Assembly (NCBI GenBank): GCA_964036045.1
Contig: OZ038393.1
Location: 48,352,429 to 48,416,428 of the forward strand
From: Eutreptiella sp. 'Long Island Sound 2002'
Taxonomy: Eukaryota; Euglenozoa; Euglenophyceae; Eutreptiales; Eutreptiaceae
Length of the DNA stretch: 64,000 nt
Reading direction: 5' to 3'
Below, piece after piece: positions 1 through 9,723 of this stretch (within the stretch, counting starts at the first letter, position 1; every line of letters starts with the position of its first letter). A program made the position numbers and the translations under genes. The notes under the pieces were generated by a model. It was not told the DNA's origin. It searched no databases and saw only the letters and a program-made list of their open reading frames with translations.

Positions 1-3000
1 TGTTCGGTGGTCATGGTTGAAGCCTCGCTTCCTCCCATAACACACGAAACAGCCCTGAGGGTGAGCTCGTATGAACTCCCCAAAGGACAGCGGAGGGTCG
101 CCAATGCGGCGAGGGTCCCTCTTCTCCTGCTTCCTCCAACCCTGTTGCAGGGGCTTCCAGTTTCCCGGTTTGCTACCCGCGCTCAGGTTCCTGGCCACGA
201 AGGCACAAACGCCCATCTCGGCGGGCTCATCGTCGTCGTCATCGTCCACGAGAGTCTCATCGCCGCCGGCTCCCGCTGGGTCCATGGCATCTTCCCCGCC
301 AGGTCCCTCGCCAACGTAGTTGACGTCGCGGTCGCCGGGCCTCAACCCGCGGGTGTGGTGGAGGTTCCGGTACTCCTTGAGTACTTCCTCGCCAACCCAC
401 TCCGAGATCTCGTCGCAGCTCATCCGCGCCAGGATGGGCTGCAGACGGATGGTCTGGCCGCTCAACTCACAATCGTCAAGGCGCCACATCGCGGTCTTCT
501 GGCGATCGCCCGAGACGGTGATGAGAAGAGCGTTCCGCAGGGAGTGCCGTTTGACATCCCGGGCCACGTTCTTCTTCGCCCAAGCCACCACGTTCACATG
601 ATACTCTTTGGGGAGCATCATCTTGACCGTGTGGTTGGACTTGGCCCTCTTGGATTCCTCCTTGGTGACCCTCTTGATCCATGCTTCCGGCAGCATGGAG
701 AGCAGGCGAGCCTGCTCGTCACCCTCGTTCCAATCCTCCACGTTGCGGCGGAAGAGGGTGTATTTCCCTCGGAAGTCACGCCAGTCCCGTAGGCGGATCT
801 CCCGTCCATCATGCTCAAGCTTGATGGACTTCCAGCGCTTGGCAGCCACCTGCGGAGCGTCCACCCGCTCTTGCTCGTTGAGCCACTTCTTGGCTTCCTT
901 GAGGGTCTTGATTTTCCCCTCCTTGGTCGCCATGAAGTATAGCTCGCCGAGCACTTCCGGCAGGCGGTACCTGAACCGTTTGAAGACATATCTCTCCGCA
1001 TCCGCGGGAGGCAGGCCTTCAGTGACGGTCAGCCCCCAATCGTCCAGCTTCTCCAAGAAGCGGTCGAGGTTGAGGGGGTTGCCGTCGTACATGGGGGGCT
1101 TGATGTCCTTCAAGTCTTCCCACACGGCGGCATCCGCGGCCTTAGAGACCATGAACGCCGGCCGCGAGGTCGACCAAGGTTCCCATCGGCCACGCCCACG
1201 GACTCCCACGGCCGCCACGTCCATCTCCTCCATGGAATCCCTGTGGCTACGCCGCGGTTCCTCCATGTACGCTGAACCTAGACCTAGTTCACGCCGTACT
1301 CCTTCCATGTACGCATCCTCATCACGGCGCCGGCGGCTGCGTTCAGCGGCCTCCCGTCGTACACCACGCGGCGGGCTGATGTCGAACTCCTCCAGGTCCA
1401 GGTCCAGATCCTCGCCTTCGCCGACATCCCACTCCACGTCTCCTCTGGGGACCTCATCCCTGAGTCCACCATAACGTCCACCAGCCATTGGGATTGGCTC
1501 CAGGGCTGGTGCGGGGCGCCGGGGGCGTACGGGTGTCTGCCGTGGAGCACGGCGGTTGCGGTACTCCGCGCTGAGCCACTCATCACGCCAATCCTCACTG
1601 CCACTGCCGGGCGGCACGCGCTCGTTGCGGCGGCCCGCGCTGCGGTGAGAGGGGGCGGTGAGAGAGGGGGCACTGGCGCTGGGGCGACTCCTGGGGGCTC
1701 CGCCGGGGGCGTGGAGTCTGCCTGGACCTGGTCCGGGTCCCCAGCCGTCGTCCGACGAGCCAGACTCCAGGGGTGGGTGGTCGCTGCCGACGCTCCCACG
1801 GGCTTCCAGCGCGTCCAGCCTCTGCTGCAGGCCGCTGACGACGTTGGTCAGCGACTTGGTCTCGGCCCTGGCGATGTCCAGCTCCTTCTGCGCGCGCGCG
1901 GCGACCCTGGAGATGCGAGCCATCTCGCCCTTGCCCGTGTCTACCTCCAGCTCGAGCAACTGGACTCTCCTGCGGAGGTAGACAATCCACCGCCAGGTGG
2001 TATCCGGGTCGCCGTTCCCTGGTGGGTCGTCGGGGTCCCCAGGGGGTCCTCCAGGAGGACCTCCGCCGGGTCCGCCCGGTCCAGGGGGTCCTCCCCCGCC
2101 CGGTGGTCCGCCTCCAGGGGGTCCACTTGGTGGGCGTCCTCCAGGGGGTCCTGATGGTCCTCCGCCGGGGGGTCCCGGTGGGTCTCCGCCGGGTCGCCTC
2201 GGTGGGTCCGAGGATGGGCGCCTCTTCGTGATGCCGAAGTCCATGTCGTCATCCTGGTCCATGTCGGTCTCGGAAGGCTCCGAGCTCCGGTAGGGAGGAG
2301 GGAGATCCTCATCCTCACCTTCCGGTTCCATGGGGACGTCTCTGCCTCCTCCGCCCGTCCAAGCCACCACTTGGCGATGTCGGCGGCCTCGTTCATCCCC
2401 GTCACTGGCGGTGAAGAAGGGGTCACTGTCGTGGGGGTGTCCACCCGCTGGCCTCCGCGGCCTCTCGGGGGTCTTCCCCTTGCCCTTCCTCCGTCGACGG
2501 GCGGTGGGGCCACTGCTCCCACTGCTGCCCGTGTCCGCCTCATCCAGCGTCATCCTGGAGGAGGCGTCCCCTTCGAAAAGCTTTCGAAGGGTCTCCACTC
2601 GTGATCCTCCCGGGGGAGTCTCGCGGCGGAGTTTCGCCTCTGCCTCCTCCATTGCGGCGGCGGTGGCTGCGGCAGCTCGCGCTTCGGCTTCCTCCCGAGC
2701 ACGAGCCGCCTCGGCTTCCCGGGCCTGCTGCAGCCGCGCCTTCTGTGCTTCCAACGCTGCCAGCTCCGCCTCCGTCTTGGCCTTCTCCTCAGCGACCTTC
2801 CGTCGCGCGGCCTCGATGGCTTCCTTCTTGGCGGCGTCCTCCTGGGCCTTAGCTGTTGCTTCGGCGTGGGCCCTTTCCTCCGCCTCCTTCTTTGCCCTCC
2901 CTTGGGCAAGCGCCTCTTCCAGCGCCTTCACCTCGGCCTCCTTGCAGGCAATGGCCTCCTGCGTCCGGCGGGCTTCCTCGTCGGTTGCCCGGATCCGGGC

Positions 3001-3966
3001 AGCCACTGCCTCATGGGCGGCCGCAGCCGTGAGACCGGCTGCGATGGCTGCCACCTTCGAGGCGTGGTAGTCCATGCCTCTGCCCCACTCGGTGGCCTCC
3101 TCATGGGCGATGCCGACGGCGCCCTCCACGGCAGCGTTCCGCTGCGTGGCCCGTTGCCGGGCAACCCGAAGGTTGCAGGGCACCCCACAGACGCGCTCAC
3201 AGGCGCGCGCCACGTCCCTTTGGGCGGGAGCGGCGCTGCTGCTGGAGCTGGCCTGGTCGGCCGGCATCCTCCCGCGGTGGGCCGACTCCACGTCGCTGCT
3301 GGGGCCTGCTGGGGCCTGCTGGGGCCTCAGGAGCAGCGGACGGGGCTTGGCCCTGGTCTGCTTGGCGACTTCCATGAAGCCACCAAGGGTGGCGTGGCCG
3401 GTGTGGTGACCACCATTGGCCCGTTGGGGACTGGGGGCTGGGGTTCCGCCCTTGGCGCCTTGGGCGGCTTCGGCGGCTAGGGACTCCTGGTACTCCCGCC
3501 ACTTCCCGTCCCTCTTCTTGTCCCCGGCGGACCGCTTCTCCTTCGCCGGAGACGCGCTGCTGCTGCCCTGCAGCCTGCGCTCGCTCCCCGGTTCCGGAAA
3601 GTTCTTCTCGATCATGTCCCACAGGGAGACATTGATCGAGGCGCCCGACGGGTAGGCGTTGGGGTCCTCGTCCTCCTCGATCCCGTCGGGGCGCAGCCCT
3701 TCGCTGGGCCTGTCCGGTCGGGTCCAGGTCCGCCAGCGCTTGCGGCGGAAGCGCCACTCGTAGCCTTCCGCCCGCAGCCACTCCTCCACTGCCCGCAGGC
3801 GGTCCTCCTGCATGTCCTCGCGGAGCTCGAAGCTCCCGGGCATGCCGCCTTCACACTGGGGGTGGCTGTGGCGGTAGTGCTGGTCCCAGACCAACCCACG
3901 CAGCAGGCGTGCCGCATGGGGGTGGGGCCGCGGCCACGTCCTGCCCGCTTCTTGCCAGTGTACCAT
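1..3966 (-). CDS. Giant Gag-like protein of an LTR retrotransposon, C-terminus off the left edge
   Basis: One minus-strand frame is open from the ATG at 3966 to position 1, more than 1,320 codons without a stop; Met codons at 2652, 2331 and 1923 confirm a constant phase. An in-frame TAG lies just upstream near 4017. In order I see an N-terminal region starting MVHWQEAGRTW, an Ala/Glu/Lys-rich coiled coil (about residues 324-449), an acidic stretch with DMDQDDDMDF, a Pro/Gly-rich linker (about 589-657), a second heptad-like helix (about 660-723), then a capsid-like domain beginning near residue 953 (MYDGNPLNLDRFLEKLDDW) with conserved Trp and Leu positions typical of retrotransposon Gag. Close to the edge is a possible zinc motif (CFVC, then HDH). 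The Gag assignment rests on the capsid-like domain and on the surrounding elements. The long coiled-coil N-terminus is unusual for Ty3 Gag. Pol would lie beyond the left edge. Confidence 0.75.
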   Translation of the reverse strand, partial: MVHWQEAGRTWPRPHPHAARLLRGLVWDQHYRHSHPQCEGGMPGSFELREDMQEDRLRAVEEWLRAEGYEWRFRRKRWRTWTRPDRPSEGLRPDGIEEDEDPNAYPSGASINVSLWDMIEKNFPEPGSERRLQGSSSASPAKEKRSAGDKKRDGKWREYQESLAAEAAQGAKGGTPAPSPQRANGGHHTGHATLGGFMEVAKQTRAKPRPLLLRPQQAPAGPSSDVESAHRGRMPADQASSSSSAAPAQRDVARACERVCGVPCNLRVARQRATQRNAAVEGAVGIAHEEATEWGRGMDYHASKVAAIAAGLTAAAAHEAVAARIRATDEEARRTQEAIACKEAEVKALEEALAQGRAKKEAEERAHAEATAKAQEDAAKKEAIEAARRKVAEEKAKTEAELAALEAQKARLQQAREAEAARAREEAEARAAAATAAAMEEAEAKLRRETPPGGSRVETLRKLFEGDASSRMTLDEADTGSSGSSGPTARRRRKGKGKTPERPRRPAGGHPHDSDPFFTASDGDERGRRHRQVVAWTGGGGRDVPMEPEGEDEDLPPPYRSSEPSETDMDQDDDMDFGITKRRPSSDPPRRPGGDPPGPPGGGPSGPPGGRPPSGPPGGGPPGGGGPPGPGGPGGGPPGGPPGDPDDPPGNGDPDTTWRWIVYLRRRVQLLELEVDTGKGEMARISRVAARAQKELDIARAETKSLTNVVSGLQQRLDALEARGSVGSDHPPLESGSSDDGWGPGPGPGRLHAPGGAPRSRPSASAPSLTAPSHRSAGRRNERVPPGSGSEDWRDEWLSAEYRNRRAPRQTPVRPRRPAPALEPIPMAGGRYGGLRDEVPRGDVEWDVGEGEDLDLDLEEFDISPPRGVRREAAERSRRRRDEDAYMEGVRRELGLGSAYMEEPRRSHRDSMEEMDVAAVGVRGRGRWEPWSTSRPAFMVSKAADAAVWEDLKDIKPPMYDGNPLNLDRFLEKLDDWGLTVTEGLPPADAERYVFKRFRYRLPEVLGELYFMATKEGKIKTLKEAKKWLNEQERVDAPQVAAKRWKSIKLEHDGREIRLRDWRDFRGKYTLFRRNVEDWNEGDEQARLLSMLPEAWIKRVTKEESKRAKSNHTVKMMLPKEYHVNVVAWAKKNVARDVKRHSLRNALLITVSGDRQKTAMWRLDDCELSGQTIRLQPILARMSCDEISEWVGEEVLKEYRNLHHTRGLRPGDRDVNYVGEGPGGEDAMDPAGAGGDETLVDDDDDDEPAEMGVCAFVARNLSAGSKPGNWKPLQQGWRKQEKRDPRRIGDPPLSFGEFIRAHPQGCFVCYGRKRGFNHDHRT

Positions 3967-4411
3967 GGCAGCGGGGGGCGTACTTGGTCTTGAGGTCCTT
4001 GGTGTGCACTCGTTCTACTCAACGAACTGGTGGTGGTTGTTGAGGCGGGTGCTGCAGCACTGGATTGGAAGTGCGGCTGGTGCTGGTCAGCCGGTGGTTG
4101 TGGAGGTGGTTGACGCGGCCTTGCTGGTCGGCCGATGGGACTCCGGGTCGGCCGATGGGGCTGATGCAGGAGCCCTGGTCTGTGCACCTCTTCCACGGTC
4201 GCTGCGCGATCAGGGCGATGCTCTGGACGGCGCTGCGGGCTCCGTGACGAGCTCGGCGCTGTCGCTGGGCGGCGCTGCGAGCTGCTGCGCTGCGCTGCGG
4301 GCTGCTGCGCTGCGCTGCGAGCTGCGAGCTGCGAGCGGCTGCGCCGCGCTGCTCGGGGTTGGTGGCCCCGAGTGGCACGCGAGGGCTGGGTAACCCCGCG
4401 GCGGTGAAACG
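3967..4411. other. GC-rich spacer with GCTGCG microsatellite
   Basis: This is the sequence upstream of the giant gag frame. At about 4265-4345 it holds imperfect repeats of GCTGCG and GAGCTGC, which give Ala/Arg/Gln-rich shadow frames. I see no convincing coding signal. It could be the 5' leader of the minus-strand element, but no primer site was recognised. Confidence 0.5.
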
Positions 4412-6480
4412 CTTTTGACGCGTTCCCGTGGGGGGCCGGCCACGGGACGCTGCGGGACACGCGCAAGTGAGCAGGCAGGCAAAGCACTACGCTCACAGGG
4501 GCATCAATGCGCTCATGTCATGTGACAAAGCGTTTCAGAATCCTTGCCACTCTGCAAAGAGGGAACAAAAGTATGTACAAGAACACATCAGGATATGTAC
4601 ACATGGGGTTAAGACTGGACTGGGGTAAGGGCATCACAGGTCAATAGACACTCAGTCCCAACTCATATCCCAATCCCAGGTCCGACCCTCTCAGTGGCTG
4701 GTGGGGGCGGGGGCTCAAACACAACCCATGCCCTGCTCAGTCCGGAACCTGAAACCCTGCCAATGGGAGAGGTGTCCCGCCTAGGCACAGGCGAGTGCCT
4801 GGGAACCAAGAGGCTCCAAGGCCAACTGACAGTGGCTGCCCATGCTCCCTTAAAAGCAGGTCTCAACTCCCCTCTGAGCCAGAGATATGGCCCCGCCAGG
4901 ATCCCTCAGGAGTTGGTAGCTGAAAATGGGCTGTTTCAGCCCAAACTGATATTAGCTCCAAAATTCCCAAAATTGACCCCTCGTCTGGACCCGCCAGAGG
5001 TAGGGACGAGGCAACTGACCCTATGCCCTTCGAGTACGAACTCCCTGGAGCCCTCACCCAACCTGGTTCCCTCTGAGGTTCCGGCATCAGGGCAACACAG
5101 ATGTGTCAAGTGGGGTCATGATGCCAGAATCACCAAAATTGGCGTCATTCCCACGCATGGCTCGCCCGGCCAAGGTAAGGCCAATGGCTCACAGGGTAGG
5201 AGGCAGGACCTAGGACTTATATCTGAGTGTACAACCTGGATTTAGGTCCGGGCTCCCTATGGGCTTAGAGAAATGGGGCCGCCAATTGACCACACGGAAG
5301 GGGGAAATTCGGGTCCCAAAATTGGGTCATTTTGGCTGCTTGAAATGAGCCAAAATTTGGTGTGCTCCCAATAGTATATCTCCAAGCCGGCTTGAAGATC
5401 GGATCCGCCATTCCATACACGATCCACCGGGAGTCCAACAAAACACTCCCATGCCCTTGGTTCTCAAAGATCTGCATGCCACTTGGCGTGATGACGATCC
5501 CAATTGGGTCCACAAATGCCAAAATGGCAAAATTGCCCACACTCACTTTGGGCTAGCGCCTTAACGAAGGTTGCTCCGCTTCGCCCACGTGGTGTGTGAA
5601 CCATGGGGACGAATGTCCATATCGCCCATGTCATATGTGGTCGATTGGTCCAAGCGTCCGGCGTGCACGAAGGTTAGAACATGGTGCACGGCGGGCAGCA
5701 AAAGTGGAAAATTGCTCAAAATGGCCAAAAATGCGCACACTCATGGTTGGGGCAAATGAGGCACATGCCCGATATGGACCGAAGTGTGCCATAGGATTGG
5801 TATCAAGTCATATGTGTCCAACATATCTTTTGGGCGTCGCCCAACTCCTCCGGTATTGGGAATGGCAGGGTCGCCAAGTGAATCCATGATTTGGGATAGT
5901 TCCAAATCGCCAACATGGCGGCCACGGTATGCCAAGCCTAAGAGGAGTTATTCGCCGGGTCCAAGATATGTTGGGGACCGAAGTATGTACCCTCATAACA
6001 TACTTGGGTCATGATGTCAATTGAGCGCAACGCTGAGATACACGGTCGCCACTTGACATCATGACGGGCCAAAAACGGCAAAATTGGCACAAAGACACAC
6101 AAAAGTGCCTTGAAAGGTGCACCATTATATTATAATATCTTCGGCTTGGATCGTGCAATCACTTAATCCTTCTAAACACAATGACTTGACACCTATAACC
6201 TTCGATCCCACATATGTGCTCCACTTGGGGCGCCTTGAAAGGTTACAAGCGCTACTTCCCAAGTGGGCACATGAAATTATGGAAAATTGCAAAACACATG
6301 CCTTGCTCCCAACGCATCGCTTCGGGATCACCACACAAGCTTCCCTTCACGAAGGTTAGTCTTGCTATTGATCGTAGGGAGTATGGAGAAGGGGCTTGCA
6401 CAATATGAGGTCCATTAGCGGGTTTGTCTTGGAGCGATGGACCCGCCAAATGGGCACGCAACACAACACATGGCACATAC
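4412..6480 (+). repeat. 2-kb dispersed repeat, copy 1
   Basis: The sequence from about TGACGCGTTCCCGTGGGGGG near 4413 to about 6480 is matched in order by 36372-38450, with many substitutions and small indels. Shared landmarks are CAGGCAGGCAAAGCACT, CAGGATATGTACACATGGGG, GGGTCATGATGTCAATTGAGCGC and GGACCCGCCAAATGGGC (the last as GCACCCGCCAAATGGGC in copy 2). Neither copy has a sustained reading frame. Both lie in the same orientation but next to different elements, so a solo LTR or a non-autonomous element is more likely than a paired LTR. Boundaries are approximate; no target duplication was identified. Confidence 0.8.
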
Positions 6481-7320
6481 CACATATTGCCCCAAAAGGT
6501 AGCTCCCACCACGATATGTCATGCCCCTCCAAGGGCATAACTTTGTGTCAATCGCTCATAGGAACTCAAGGAGAGTTCCTATGCAACACCAACACTTGCG
6601 CGCTACACTCGAAAGTTATCTTAACGCACGCAATATCATGGCCAATGAGTTGTAACGCAAACTCTACCCTCTTGACCATGATCCATTACACTAGCGCGCA
6701 CGTGTGGAGACGCAAGGCATATAATGCTTCCTAAATTACGTCGGGAGTATTGTGAATACATCCCACGTTTCCTTATTGTCATTCCTCGCAAGCAACACGA
6801 GATATGACCTTCACAAGTGGCCTCACGAATCAACTTTGTTTTGCCCATATCTTTAAGACAAATGGAGGGCAGGATAAAAGGAAAGTTGATTCGTGCATAG
6901 GGAAGCACGTAGGTCCACTCGAAGGAGGTCAAATCAAGTGCGGGGATGTCGAAGTCGAAAATCCGATTTCCACATCCTGAAAAATTCGGATTAAGGTTGC
7001 GAGTGTAAGATGTGAAAATTGCGGAAGCGTCCATGCAGTTCCTGAAGGCTTTGGAGCCTTCGTGACGGATTGCGTTAAAATTTCCATTATAAACAGTTAA
7101 ACTGGCGGTTACGGTAAAGTCGCGATCCAACCGCAAGCAGTCAAAACAGTGAATATCAGAACGGAAGCGTAAAACTTGACGGAAACAATATGAAAATAAA
7201 ACCCTGTTGATTCCTGATGTTCTGATATACAAATCTCCGCTGGCGGTGCATCGGTTGCCGATGCGGGGCTTTACGGCACGGAACACGCTCCCGCTGGGCT
7301 CGCACCGGGCGTCAACGAGC
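6481..7320. other. Unassigned sequence between repeats
   Basis: A minus-strand reading frame of 216 codons (6636-7286) crosses this stretch. I see no domain, catalytic motif or composition that makes it a convincing gene. The left part may be a diverged continuation of the 2-kb repeat, because 6600-6650 weakly resembles 38530-38590. Confidence 0.35.
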
Positions 7321-7321
7321 G

Positions 7322-7397
7322 CCTTCCGTACATGGGGTTAGTGGACCGGAGACCGGTCCTCCCTTCCGTACATGGGGTTAGTGGACCGGAGGCCGGT
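7322..7397 (+). repeat. 40-bp direct duplication
   Basis: A block beginning CCTTCCGTACATGGGGTTAG occurs at 7322 and again at 7362, with GGAGACCGG in the first copy and GGAGGCCGG in the second. It lies next to the truncated end of the neighbouring gag and probably marks a rearranged junction. Confidence 0.8.
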
Positions 7398-7436
7398 TGT
7401 ATGCCCTACCCTAGCAATGGGGTTCTGGGTACCGCT

Positions 7437-8897
7437 TCACTGCCTCTCCAGGGCAACCAACACATCGGCAAAGGTGGCGGAGTTAGTCACGATCTGCCTG
7501 ACCTGCTTCTCCAGGTACTTGGTCTTGCAGCACTGCAGGAGCAGATCGCACTTCACTCGCCCACTCGCGTGGGTCTGGCCGGTCAGTCGTAGGAACCGGC
7601 CAAAGTTCTCAGCGAAATCGCTGAGGTCCTTGCCTGTGAACTCAGGCAGCTTCACCACTATCTTGGAGGTGGCAATAGCCTTCGCCTCCTGAGCTCGGCG
7701 TCCTTCAGGGCGTCGGGTCTTCTTCTTCTTCCTCTTCTTCTTCTTACCCTTTGGGTCCTCGGGGTCCTCAGGGTCATCGTCATCTGAGGGCGAAGAAGAA
7801 TCCATCGGCGGCGGCTCGTCATCGGAGGGGTCTCCGCCTAGATCACTGGAGCCATAAGGCTCCACGTCCACCATAGCCCTTAAGGCTGTCAGTCCCAGCC
7901 GGTCCAGCTCGGCCCTCGTCGAGTTCGTCACGTGGCTGTAGGGCGGCTGGGCCGTTCTCGGCACGAAGGGACTTCTCGGAATAGCTGCAGGCGTCGGCAT
8001 CGGTCTGCTCCTCAGGCTCCCCAGGGTATTTGTCAACCCTGCCGTCAGGTGGTTAGCCTGTACTCGGTGGGGTGACATTCCCACCGAGATAGGTGACGTT
8101 TGAGGTGGGATCATCAGGGGCTCCAGCTTCTCACGGATCTCTTGTGTGAGGTCGCCCACGATTTTTGAAGTGGCTCCTCGGAGCACCTCGTTGATCTCCG
8201 ACCGCGTCAAGGACCTGTTGGAGGATCTTCCCGATCCTCTACTCCTGCCACCAAGAGATTGGGGTCCTCTCCTCAACCCACTCAAGGGTGCATACCCAGG
8301 TGCATACCCAGGAGCATACCCAGGAACATCCACATACGTTCCAGTAGCGTGGAGTGGATGGGGATAGCCGGCCGCATACCATCGCGGCGCAGAGCTGGAA
8401 GCCACAGGCTCACTGGCAGTAGTTGCCTCATGGAGCGCAGTGGTAGGTGGGCCCATACCATAGGCGGGGTAGGGAGGCATGCCAGTAAAGCCTGTGCCCT
8501 CTGCCATAGGCGGGTTGGTTGAGGAAGTGGATGTTGCAGCGACTGGGAGTGTGGTGGTCATAGGAGAGGGTGATGCGTGGAGGCCAGAAGCGTTTGGTGC
8601 GCCTTCGAAGGTAGGGACATTAGTCAGGTCTTGCCCTTGCTCCTCTCCTTCGTCTGCTCCTTCCCCAGCATCCTTATCGCTCTCACTTCTCTTCCTCCTT
8701 ACAGGCTGAGTGACCACGACCACCTCTTCGACGGACAGGGCCCCGAAGGCCGTCTGGAGTCCATCCAGGGAGTCCTCAGCCGTATCCACTGGCCCATGTA
8801 AGGGCTCCGCCGAAGGTACAGCGCCAGGTGCCGGCCTTGCCGGTGCCTCAGGCGCTGGCGCTGTCTTCACGTCAGCGTCCTCCTTTTTTGGATCCAT
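7437..8897 (-). CDS. Truncated Gag of an LTR retrotransposon (element D)
   Basis: A 486-codon frame starts with MDPKKEDADVKTAPAPEAPA, 89 bases downstream of a tRNA primer site. The first 330 residues are low-complexity Pro/Ala/Ser-rich, with a short GYAP tandem (near residue 193). An acidic patch (SDDDDPEDPEDP) is followed by a basic run KGKKKKRKKKKTRR. The final 75 residues look like the start of a Ty3 capsid domain (VVKLPEFTGKDLSDFAENF, then LLLQCCKTKYLEKQVRQI). The frame ends at a TGA in the middle of that domain, where the sequence joins unrelated DNA. Normal length would include the rest of capsid and a zinc knuckle, so this copy is broken. Gag identity is inferred from the capsid-like start and from the LTR and primer site upstream. 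Confidence 0.7.
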   Translation of the reverse strand: MDPKKEDADVKTAPAPEAPARPAPGAVPSAEPLHGPVDTAEDSLDGLQTAFGALSVEEVVVVTQPVRRKRSESDKDAGEGADEGEEQGQDLTNVPTFEGAPNASGLHASPSPMTTTLPVAATSTSSTNPPMAEGTGFTGMPPYPAYGMGPPTTALHEATTASEPVASSSAPRWYAAGYPHPLHATGTYVDVPGYAPGYAPGYAPLSGLRRGPQSLGGRSRGSGRSSNRSLTRSEINEVLRGATSKIVGDLTQEIREKLEPLMIPPQTSPISVGMSPHRVQANHLTAGLTNTLGSLRSRPMPTPAAIPRSPFVPRTAQPPYSHVTNSTRAELDRLGLTALRAMVDVEPYGSSDLGGDPSDDEPPPMDSSSPSDDDDPEDPEDPKGKKKKRKKKKTRRPEGRRAQEAKAIATSKIVVKLPEFTGKDLSDFAENFGRFLRLTGQTHASGRVKCDLLLQCCKTKYLEKQVRQIVTNSATFADVLVALERQ

Positions 8898-8985
8898 CTT
8901 AATCCGCCCTTCTGCTTATATTTGCCCGTACTCGGCGCACTGGATGTACGGCACGGGGTTGCTGCCGGTGCGCAGAGACAGGCTG

Positions 8986-8997
8986 CCTCTGCTACCA
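8986..8997 (-). other. tRNA primer binding site of element D
   Basis: On the minus strand the bases read TGGTAGCAGAGG, which is complementary to a tRNA 3' end CCTCTGCTACCA. That end is known for animal-type initiator Met tRNA. The same 12 bases adjoin the 5' LTR of element B and occur at 35195-35206. Confidence 0.75.
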
Positions 8998-9720
8998 GAA
9001 AAGTTTATAGTGTTTTCAGCACTGTGTTTTTGCTTCTCCTGCTGCTTGCTGTTGCTGTAGGGTGTCCTGCTGCTTGTTTTGGGAGATGAAAAGCTTTTGT
9101 TTATTGAAATACAGTAAGTCCAAGTCAATCCAGGATAGCCCAAGCCAGAAGTGTGCAAGGAGAAGGTAATTCAGGATCAAAGCATGAAGGGCTGCAGTGT
9201 AAACAGTGAAAGATGATTGGATATTCACAGAAACTGCAACTCAGGTCACAAATGAATGCATATTCACAAAGATAGCTGAAATGTTTTGGGAAAAGAGTTA
9301 GAAAACTGCCCCATGGTCACTCTCTCTCCATAGTGCCATCTCAGGAGATGTGCACTCTTTGTTTTGGGTCCCATATGTGCTGAGGTGGCAGGGCATGTGG
9401 CGATGAGGTCACTGCCATGTCACATGGGATCTTCCTACTTAGCTAGGCTGACCAGGAATTGAACCCAGGACCTCTCAAAAAGAGGTTCCTAGCCCCCTAG
9501 GGTGCATACCACTAGGGCAGATAAGTATTCATGGAAAAACATAGATAAATTCATAGGCTCTACCTTAGGTATGTCAGTGCTCAGTCAACTCAGGAAAAGA
9601 TGTTTTACTTCACATTGAAAGGGGATTAAGGGGTCCACTCCATATCCTGATTGGGTGTTTGGTTCCATAGGTCAAAATGTGTTATCACCAGTTTTGGTGG
9701 GACCAATACTAAGATAAAAA
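8998..9720 (-). repeat. LTR-like region of element D
   Basis: This stretch lies directly upstream (minus strand) of the primer site, where a 5' LTR belongs. It shares scattered similarity with 14807-15545, including GCTACCAGAAAAG at the inner edge, CAGCAAGTCCA/CAGTAAGTCCA, GGGGCTGCAG/AGGGCTGCAG and ATGTGCACTCTT. The outer end is not defined. No open frame is visible. Confidence 0.5.
9440..9525 (-). repeat. tRNA-like segment, possible SINE head
   Basis: On the minus strand it reads GCCCTAGTGGTATGCACCCT, later GGGTTCAATTCCTGGTCA. The second part contains GGTTCAATTCC, a good match to the RNA polymerase III B box; the first part resembles an A box. A hairpin of CCTCTTTTTGAGAGG lies between them. 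The arms do not make a complete cloverleaf, so I read it as a tRNA-derived SINE head or a chance internal promoter inside the LTR. Confidence 0.4.
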
Positions 9721-9723
9721 TGC

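Noticed and set aside
7-1474. Long plus-strand frames (261 and 288 codons) at the left end
   Set aside because: They lie antisense to the continuous minus-strand Gag-like frame and have the Arg/Ser/Pro bias of shadows in GC-rich DNA.
1645-3480. Gly/Pro- and Ala/Ser-rich plus-strand frames
   Set aside because: Antisense shadows of the Pro/Gly linker and Ala/Glu coiled coil of the minus-strand protein.
6636-7286. 216-codon minus-strand frame
   Set aside because: No domain, motif or coding-like composition; in a 64-kb repeat-rich window a frame of this size can occur by chance.
9440-9525. A functional tRNA gene
   Set aside because: Only the B box and a weak A box are present; a full cloverleaf with acceptor stem is not formed.
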